Notes under the pieces: model-generated
What the model was told of the DNA's origin: nothing
Seen by the model: the letters and a program-made list of their open reading frames with translations, nothing else
The model's database searches: none
DNA from: an uncultured Erysipelotrichaceae bacterium
Lineage (GTDB): Bacteria; Bacillota_I; Bacilli_A; Acholeplasmatales; Anaeroplasmataceae
Reading direction: 5' to 3'
NCBI GenBank assembly: GCA_902796895.1
Contig: CADBQV010000118.1
Span: forward strand, 1 to 5,836
Length of the DNA stretch: 5,836 nucleotides
Shown here: one piece after another, positions 1 through 4,325 of the stretch
Layout: each line of letters starts with the position of its first letter
How positions within the stretch are numbered: position 1 is the first letter of the stretch
Program-made: the position numbers and the translations under genes

Positions 1-290
1 TCACATACATTTAATAAATTTAAAAAATCAACACAATTTTTAGCATATATATCAGCTCTATTAACAGTATATAAAAATGGATTTTCTAATACTATATCTA
101 TACCTAAATTAATAGCCTGTTTTGCCTTCTTAAATTTATCAAATAATGATAAATCACCTCTCATTGTAAAAGAAGAAGACATTATAGCTACAACAATATC
201 AGCATTTGATAATTCCTTTATTTTATTAAAATGATATAAATGTCCATTATGTAGTGGATTGTATTCAACTATAATTCCTACAATTTTCAA
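1..290 (-). CDS. tmcAL: tRNA(Met) cytidine acetate ligase TmcAL, N-terminal part (gene runs off the window)
   Basis: Ninety-six residues are visible, beginning (L/M)KIVGIIVEYNPLHNGHLYH. This is the hallmark N-terminus of TmcAL (YlbM, formerly DUF795), a cytoplasmic nucleotidyltransferase-fold enzyme. It uses ATP and acetate to acetylate the wobble cytidine of elongator tRNA-Met (ac4C34). Seen directly: the HNGH nucleotide-binding motif at residues 14-17, a MSSSFTMRGD stretch at 37-46 where the family usually has MSGxFxQRGE, and a DIVLENPFLY segment at 65-74 where the family has DLVIELPxxY. The start is taken as TTG at 290-288, because the family begins with M-K-x-V-G and a GGTGAT Shine-Dalgarno lies 4 nt upstream; an in-frame GTG at 299-297 lies inside that site. 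The gene is divergent from the 371-970 gene. The family is usually about 400 residues, so most of the protein lies outside the window. Confidence 0.9.
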   Translation of the reverse strand, partial: MKIVGIIVEYNPLHNGHLYHFNKIKELSNADIVVAIMSSSFTMRGDLSLFDKFKKAKQAINLGIDIVLENPFLYTVNRADIYAKNCVDFLNLLNVC

Positions 291-294
291 GATT

Positions 295-300
295 ATCACC
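295..300 (-). promoter_or_regulatory. Shine-Dalgarno GGTGAT supporting a TTG start for tmcAL
   Basis: On the minus strand GGTGAT matches the distal part of the extended anti-SD complement (AGGAGGTGATC) and sits 4 nt before TTG. This favours the TTG at 290 over the GTG at 299, which would lie within the site itself. Confidence 0.6.
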
Positions 301-307
301 AAATAAA

Positions 308-336
308 ATTATAACAAATTATTTAATTAAATTAAA
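308..336 (-). promoter_or_regulatory. Predicted sigma-A promoter for tmcAL with extended -10
   Basis: On the minus strand a perfect TATAAT (313-308) is preceded by TGT, giving the extended -10 form TGnTATAAT. A weak -35, TTTAAT (336-331), lies 17 bp upstream. Transcription would start near 301, leaving a very short leader before the ribosome-binding site at 300-295. The composition is so AT-rich that -10-like words are common, so the extended TG and the spacing carry the call. Confidence 0.5.
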
Positions 337-350
337 TATTAATGTATAAT
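322..350 (+). promoter_or_regulatory. Predicted sigma-A promoter for the 371-970 gene
   Basis: A perfect TATAAT lies at 345-350, with a weak -35 TTTAAT at 322-327 and a 17-bp spacer. The predicted start near 357 gives a leader of about 14 nt that contains GAGG at 359-362. The -35 lies in the perfect 12-bp palindrome ATTTAATTAAAT (321-332), which also overlaps the -35 of the divergent tmcAL promoter. Confidence 0.45.
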
Positions 351-370
351 AATAATATGAGGTATGCGAT

Positions 371-970
371 ATGAAAAATATATTAAAATTAGAATTCAAG
401 GATGTATTAGATTACATTTTTAAAAAGCTTAAGGATACTAATTTAATTAATAATGAAACAACTATAGTAATGCCTATGCTAGAATATGGCTTAAATGAGG
501 TTGTAAATTATGCAATTATAAATAATATTAAATTAACACTTTGTATTTTTAATTCTGCTGAAAATGTAATTGAACAATCTAACAACAACATTCAAATTAT
601 TGCTATTCCATCATCAATGATGATAGATGATCTAATTGAGATGGCTAAAGATATGGCTTTAGAAATTGATAATTCTTATTTATTATCACCATTTTTAAAT
701 AGAGATTTTGAATCTTATTTTTACAAAGTATTAGCTAAAAAGATAGATAATGATTATCCAGATATTAATTATTTATCTATACCTATTATATATGGAGATT
801 TAATTAGTGGTTTAGCTAAATATTTTAAAATAAAAAAGGATTGTTATATTAAAGGTGTAATATATAAAGATTTTGATTATAAGCTCGATTTAGATTTAAT
901 TGATCAAATAACAAAAGATAATAGAATAGATGATAATTATAATTCATTAGAGATTTTAATTGACCTATAA
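371..970 (+). CDS. 199-residue protein of unknown function, possibly a degenerate fold-type II PLP enzyme-like protein
   Basis: I do not recognise this protein firmly. It starts at ATG 371 behind GAGG with an 8-nt gap, and has no signal peptide or membrane segment. Several blocks line up in order with the tryptophan-synthase-beta / threonine-synthase superfamily. LEFKD (7-11) sits where SFKD, with its PLP-binding lysine, would be. TTIVMPMLEYGLNEVVNYAIINNIKL (30-55) falls where the SSGNTG block and following helix lie. IDDLIEMAKDMA (85-96) and SYLLSPFLN (102-110) resemble the DDA..LAKE and SPFxNP regions. YLSIPIIYGDLISGLAKYFK (134-153) matches the strand-loop-helix that normally reads VPVGGGGLISGIAxxxK. 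If this is right, the protein lacks the first 50-100 residues and roughly the last 100. SGN has become MLEYG and the glycine loop has become IIYGD, so PLP binding is doubtful. It appears to be monocistronic. An unrelated small protein remains possible. Confidence 0.8.
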   Translation: MKNILKLEFKDVLDYIFKKLKDTNLINNETTIVMPMLEYGLNEVVNYAIINNIKLTLCIFNSAENVIEQSNNNIQIIAIPSSMMIDDLIEMAKDMALEIDNSYLLSPFLNRDFESYFYKVLAKKIDNDYPDINYLSIPIIYGDLISGLAKYFKIKKDCYIKGVIYKDFDYKLDLDLIDQITKDNRIDDNYNSLEILIDL

Positions 971-1008
971 TATTAAATAATAAATTATTTAAAAAATAAA
1001 AAATCTTC

Positions 1009-1037
1009 TTGAATATAAAATTCTTATGTGATATTAT
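1009..1037 (+). promoter_or_regulatory. Promoter of the pyr operon (extended -10)
   Basis: TTGAAT (1009-1014) and TATTAT (1032-1037) are separated by 17 bp, and TGA directly precedes the -10, giving an extended TGnTATTAT element. Transcription should begin near 1044, about 113 nt before the pyrB start. It is the best promoter-like sequence between the 199-residue gene and pyrB, and it places the terminator at 1112-1147 inside the pyr leader. Confidence 0.65.
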
Positions 1038-1052
1038 ATTTAAGAATATAAA
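1011..1052 (+). repeat. Direct and inverted repeats straddling the pyr promoter
   Basis: GAATATAAA occurs at 1011-1019 and again at 1044-1052, a start-to-start distance of 33 bp (about three helical turns). One copy lies just inside the -35 and the other on the predicted transcription start. In addition ATTCTTA (1020-1026) and TAAGAAT (1041-1047) form an inverted repeat flanking the -10. This could be an operator, but chance is a real alternative in DNA this AT-rich. Confidence 0.3.
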
Positions 1053-1147
1053 TTTAAGGTTTAAATAGGCTAATGTGATCTTTTAATGATTTAGCTGTGT
1101 TACTTAGAAGGTGCTTCTAGTCTGTTTAGATTAGAAGCATTTTTTTT
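1044..1147 (+). promoter_or_regulatory. Attenuator leader of the pyr operon, with a possible pseudoknot at 1068-1112
   Basis: Three mutually exclusive pairings can be drawn by eye. (1) Terminator: 1112-1123 with 1128-1139. (2) Antiterminator: TTAGAAG (1104-1110) with CTTCTAG (1114-1120), around a GTG loop. The TTAGAAG strand is an exact copy of the terminator's 3' arm at 1131-1137. (3) Anti-antiterminator: ATCTTTTAA (1078-1086) with TTAGAAGGT (1104-1112), 9 pairs including two G-U. The loop of the third pairing holds TTAGCT (1091-1096), which can pair with GGCTAA (1068-1073). Together these make an H-type pseudoknot with connecting loops of 4, 4 and 7 nt. I see no PyrR-binding loop (UCCNGNGAGG-type). 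The only ATG-led reading frames in the leader are 1-2 sense codons long, so peptide-coupled attenuation is unlikely. The attenuator call is fairly firm; the pseudoknot is a manual fold. Confidence 0.55.
1112..1147 (+). terminator. Intrinsic terminator in the pyr leader
   Basis: TGCTTCTAGTCT (1112-1123) pairs with AGATTAGAAGCA (1128-1139) over 12 pairs, one of them G-U, closed by a GTTT loop. Eight T residues follow directly (1140-1147). It ends at the base before the pyrB ribosome-binding site, so the operon can be expressed from the upstream promoter only by read-through. That is the expected arrangement for a regulated attenuator. Confidence 0.88.
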
Positions 1148-1152
1148 GGAGG
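1148..1152 (+). promoter_or_regulatory. pyrB ribosome-binding site abutting the terminator
   Basis: GGAGG begins at the first base after the terminator T tract and lies 4 nt before ATG 1157. pyrC and carA have the same GGAGG-N4-ATG spacing, which is a little short but consistent here. Confidence 0.8.
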
Positions 1153-1156
1153 AATT

Positions 1157-2029
1157 ATGAGAGGATTACTTACACTTAAAGAATTACAAACAGAAAAAAT
1201 CGTTGAACTTATTAAATACGCGCTTAAATTGAAAAAGGGCTTTAAAATTTCTTATCCTGATAAGAAGATGGCAACCCTTTTTTTTGAAAACTCTACTAGA
1301 ACGCACTATTCATTTGAGTGCGCTTTAGTTAATTTAGGTATTAAGGTAATAGACGTTAACGTTAGGGAATCTAGTGTCCAAAAAGGAGAAACGTTATATG
1401 ATACTGTAAGAACTTTAGAAGCTCTTGGTATTGATGGTGTTATTATTAGACATCAGCAAGATGAGTATTATAAACAACTTTCTGGCATTAAGATTCCCAT
1501 TTTTAATGCAGGAGATGGAAAAGGAAGCCATCCTACACAAAGCTTACTTGATTTAATGACAATTTATGAAGAATTCGGTAAGTTTGAAGGTTTGAAATGT
1601 GCAATCGTTGGTGATATATCACATTCTAGAGTTGCCCATACTAATGTAGAGATTATGAAACGCTTAGGAATGGATGTATATATTTCTGGTCCTGAGGAAT
1701 TTAATGATCACTGTGCTACATGGATTTCATTTGATGAGGCAATTAAAACATGTGACATTATAATGATGTTAAGAGTTCAGTTTGAACGTCATGAGGCTAA
1801 AATGCAAATGACAAAAGAAGAATATCATGAAAAATACGGTTTGACAGCAAAACGTGTAAGTGAGATGAAAGAAAATGCAATTATAATGCATCCCGCCCCA
1901 ATCAATAGAGGTGTTGAGATTGCTGATGAGGTTGCTGAATGTGAAAAGTCAAGAATATATAAACAAATGACAAATGGTGTTTATATAAGAATGGCAGTAA
2001 TATCAGATACACTTGATGGTAATTTGTAG
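1157..2029 (+). CDS. pyrB: Aspartate carbamoyltransferase catalytic subunit
   Basis: This 290-residue cytoplasmic enzyme joins carbamoyl phosphate and L-aspartate to give N-carbamoyl-L-aspartate, the committed step of pyrimidine synthesis. The carbamoyl-phosphate site is seen as FFENSTRT (42-49), the 80s-loop lysine as QKGET (K76), R98, and HPTQ (125-128). R158 lies in GDISHSRVAH. The aspartate-binding region has RVQ (206-208) and HPAPINRGVEI (245-255). All expected catalytic residues are present. The C-terminus stops soon after NGVYIRMAV, slightly short of the usual 300-310 residues, and no regulatory pyrI is visible, as in Bacillus-type enzymes. It is the first gene of the operon, 8 nt before pyrC, and is controlled by the leader attenuator. 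Its base use differs from its neighbours: by eye it carries about three times as many CG dinucleotides per kb as pyrC or carA. Confidence 0.97.
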   Translation: MRGLLTLKELQTEKIVELIKYALKLKKGFKISYPDKKMATLFFENSTRTHYSFECALVNLGIKVIDVNVRESSVQKGETLYDTVRTLEALGIDGVIIRHQQDEYYKQLSGIKIPIFNAGDGKGSHPTQSLLDLMTIYEEFGKFEGLKCAIVGDISHSRVAHTNVEIMKRLGMDVYISGPEEFNDHCATWISFDEAIKTCDIIMMLRVQFERHEAKMQMTKEEYHEKYGLTAKRVSEMKENAIIMHPAPINRGVEIADEVAECEKSRIYKQMTNGVYIRMAVISDTLDGNL

Positions 2030-2037
2030 GAGGGGTT

Positions 2038-3243
2038 ATGCTTTTAATTAAGAATGGTAGTATTGTTAAAAATAATCAGCTTATAAAAAAAGATATTTTA
2101 ATTGAAGATGATTTAATTAAAGAAGTAGCTGATGAAATAAATTTTGATTGTGAAACAATTGATGCGAAAGGCTGTTTAGTAATGCCTGGTGCAGTAGATG
2201 TTCATGTTCATTTTAGAGAGCCTGGCTTTGAAAAAAAGGAAACTATATTAACAGGAACAAAGGCAGCAGCTAAAGGTGGTTTTACAGCAGTTATGCCAAT
2301 GCCTAATTTAAATCCATTTCCTGATTGTTATGAAAATTTAAAGGTTGAAATGGATATTATAAATAAGGATAGCGTAATTGATTGTTATCCTTACGCAACA
2401 GTAACTGTAGCAGAAAAAGATGAAAAGATGGCTGATATCAATGGTGTTGCAAAATATGTAAAAGCAATAACTGATGATGGACGTGGAGTAAATAGCTTAG
2501 ATATTTTAAAGCATGCCTGCTATTTAGCTAAAAAATATAATATTATAGTTGCATCACATGCTGAAGATAATGTATATAAATATGATCCTAAAGGAGAATA
2601 TGTTGCAGTAAAAAGAGAAATTGAAATTGCAAAAGAAACAATGTGTAAATATCATTTTTGCCATATGTCTACTAAAGAATCATTTGAATATATTAAAAAA
2701 GCAAAAGCTGATGGCTATAAGAATATAACATGCGAGGTTGCACCACATCACTTATTATTATCAAGTGATATGATAAAGGATGGAAACTGGAAAATGAATC
2801 CACCACTTAGAAGTAAGGATGATGTAAATGCTACAGTAAATGCCTTAATAGATGGTACTGCAGATATGGTTGCATCAGACCATGCACCTCATACAAAAGA
2901 AGAAAAAGAAGTTGAATATTCTAAAGCATTAAATGGTATTATTGGTATTGAAACATCAATTCCACTTATATATACATATTTTGTTAAAACAAATAAAATT
3001 TCATTAGATAGATTTATGGATTTATTTGTATATAACCCAAATAGAATATTTAATTTAGGTAATAGATATTTAGAAAAAGGATATGTTGCAGATATTGCAA
3101 TATTAGATATTTCTAATTTACACAAATATAGTGTAGATGAAATTGTATCAAAAGGAAAAAATACGCCATTTATTGGATATGAATTATATGGATTCAATAA
3201 ATGTACAATAAAAGATGGAAAGATAATTTATAAGGTAAATTAG
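2038..3243 (+). CDS. pyrC: Dihydroorotase, class I, zinc-dependent
   Basis: This amidohydrolase of 401 residues reversibly cyclises N-carbamoyl-L-aspartate to L-dihydroorotate. The metal and substrate residues of class I enzymes are visible in order. DVHVHFREPG at 54-63 contains the HxH zinc ligands H56 and H58, with R60. N90 lies in MPMPNLNP. DDGRG (146-150) supplies the bridging aspartate used in place of a carboxylated lysine. H174 is in SHAED, H209 in CHMST, and D281 in ASDHAPH, the catalytic aspartate. The stretch between H174 and H209 is shorter than in many class I enzymes, as in the subset reading AEYxxVKRxxE. The length is slightly below the usual 420-430. The start is ATG 2038, with GGAGG overlapping the pyrB stop codon and an 8-nt gap. 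It lies between pyrB and carA in one transcription unit. Confidence 0.96.
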   Translation: MLLIKNGSIVKNNQLIKKDILIEDDLIKEVADEINFDCETIDAKGCLVMPGAVDVHVHFREPGFEKKETILTGTKAAAKGGFTAVMPMPNLNPFPDCYENLKVEMDIINKDSVIDCYPYATVTVAEKDEKMADINGVAKYVKAITDDGRGVNSLDILKHACYLAKKYNIIVASHAEDNVYKYDPKGEYVAVKREIEIAKETMCKYHFCHMSTKESFEYIKKAKADGYKNITCEVAPHHLLLSSDMIKDGNWKMNPPLRSKDDVNATVNALIDGTADMVASDHAPHTKEEKEVEYSKALNGIIGIETSIPLIYTYFVKTNKISLDRFMDLFVYNPNRIFNLGNRYLEKGYVADIAILDISNLHKYSVDEIVSKGKNTPFIGYELYGFNKCTIKDGKIIYKVN

Positions 3244-3251
3244 GAGGGCTT

Positions 3252-4325
3252 ATGATTAATCGAAAACTAGTATTAGAAAATGGTATGGTATTTGAAGGAA
3301 AAGCATTCGGTGCTACAACTGAAAAGGTAGCAGAGCTTGTTTATAATACTTCAGTAGTAGGATACCAAGAAACACTTTCAGATCCATCAAACCTTGAATA
3401 TATCATGGTTATGGGTTATCCAGTAATTGGTTCATATGGTTTAACAGATGAGGATTATGAATCAACTGAATTAACTGTATCAGGCTTAGTAGTAAGAGAA
3501 TACAGTAAATATCCATCAAACTTCAGATATACTCATGAACTTGATGAAAGAATGGATGAAAATGGAATTCCAGGTATTGAAGGTGTAGATACAAGAGAAC
3601 TTGTAAGAATCATTAAAGAATATGGTTCAATGAGAGCAATGATTGCAAATATTGAAACACCAACAGAAGAATGCTTAAAGAAAATTAAAGAATATTCTGT
3701 ACCAAAGGATGTTGTTGCAAGAATCTCAACTAAAAAGGTTTGGTATTCAAGAACATTAAATTATAAATATACTGTTGCATGTATCGATTTAGGCTTAAAG
3801 AAAAGCTTAATTAAGATGCTTAAGGATTTATCTTGTAATGTTGTTGTACTTCCATACAATGCAAAAATTGATACAATTATGAAATATAAGCCAGATGGAT
3901 TATTTATTTCAGATGGTCCGTCAAATCCTTATGATATTGAAGATATAATTAATACAATTAATGAATTAAAAGGCAAATTACCAATTCTTGGTGTAGGCCT
4001 AGGACAAGAAATAATTGAGCTTGCTTACGGAGCTAAATTATTTAAACAAAAGGTTGGTCATAATGGTTCTAATTATCCAGTTAGAAATGTTAAAACTAAC
4101 AAGATTGAAATTACAAGCCAAAATGATCAATATGCAGTAGAAGAAAAATCTTTAGAAAATACTAAATTAAAAGTAACACATAAAAATGTTATTGATGGAA
4201 TCATTACAGGTGTTGAGGATTTAGATAATAAAGTAATAGCTATTCAATATAATCCAAATCCTTGTGATAATGATTATGTATTTAAAAGATTTGTAGATTT
4301 AATGGGAGGAAAGAAAAATGCCTAG
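3252..4325 (+). CDS. carA: Carbamoyl phosphate synthase small subunit with a lost glutaminase triad
   Basis: CarA (PyrAA) normally hydrolyses glutamine and passes ammonia to CarB. At 357 residues the protein is full length. The N-terminal small-chain domain (about 1-130) is recognisable from [15 protein letters not shown] (32-46), YPVIGSYG (56-63) and GVDTREL (111-117). A class I amidotransferase domain follows, about 172-352. In the nucleophile elbow, which normally reads GxCLGHQ, this protein has GVGLGQE (247-253), so the cysteine is Gly249 and the glutamine-binding Gln is Glu253. The His-x-Glu motif (GHPE) is YNPN (333-336), giving Asn334 and Asn336. QNHGF is QNDQY (290-294) and GPG is GPS (222-224). 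Glutaminase activity is therefore not expected. The intact frame, normal length and conserved scaffold argue for a maintained structural subunit rather than a dead gene. It follows pyrC by 8 nt and overlaps carB by 8 nt. Confidence 0.93.
   Translation: MINRKLVLENGMVFEGKAFGATTEKVAELVYNTSVVGYQETLSDPSNLEYIMVMGYPVIGSYGLTDEDYESTELTVSGLVVREYSKYPSNFRYTHELDERMDENGIPGIEGVDTRELVRIIKEYGSMRAMIANIETPTEECLKKIKEYSVPKDVVARISTKKVWYSRTLNYKYTVACIDLGLKKSLIKMLKDLSCNVVVLPYNAKIDTIMKYKPDGLFISDGPSNPYDIEDIINTINELKGKLPILGVGLGQEIIELAYGAKLFKQKVGHNGSNYPVRNVKTNKIEITSQNDQYAVEEKSLENTKLKVTHKNVIDGIITGVEDLDNKVIAIQYNPNPCDNDYVFKRFVDLMGGKKNA

Noticed and set aside
357..374. Five-codon frame ATG-AGG-TAT-GCG-ATA-TGA overlapping the start of the 199-residue gene
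   Set aside because: Its start overlaps the GAGG site used by the real gene and sits on the predicted transcription start, so it is probably chance.
975..990. Palindrome AAATAAT-AA-ATTATTT after the 199-residue gene as a terminator
   Set aside because: The stem is pure A/T with a 2-nt loop and is followed by A-rich rather than T-rich sequence on the plus strand. It is not credible as an intrinsic terminator.
1073..1094. Leader peptide starts (ATG-TGA at 1073 and ATG-ATT-TAG at 1086) in the pyr leader
   Set aside because: They encode one or two residues and lack a well-placed ribosome-binding site, too short for peptide-coupled attenuation.
1044..1156. PyrR-binding site, T-box or PRPP (ykkC-type) riboswitch in the pyr leader
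   Set aside because: No UCCNGNGAGG-type loop, no T-box sequence and no ykkC-type conserved blocks could be found by reading the sequence.
1278..1285. Run of eight T in pyrB as a programmed slippage or phase-variation site
   Set aside because: It encodes Leu-Phe-Phe, matching the conserved region just before ENSTRT. In DNA this AT-rich such a run is expected, and nothing else suggests frameshifting.
2889..3197. Open frame on the minus strand inside pyrC
   Set aside because: It is antisense to a well-conserved dihydroorotase, shows no family motif, and is explained by the AT-rich codon pattern of pyrC.
3991..4300. Sequencing error as the cause of the missing CarA triad
   Set aside because: The changes are spread over many codons, several need two or more base changes, the frame is intact, and neighbouring glutamine-site residues are altered as well.
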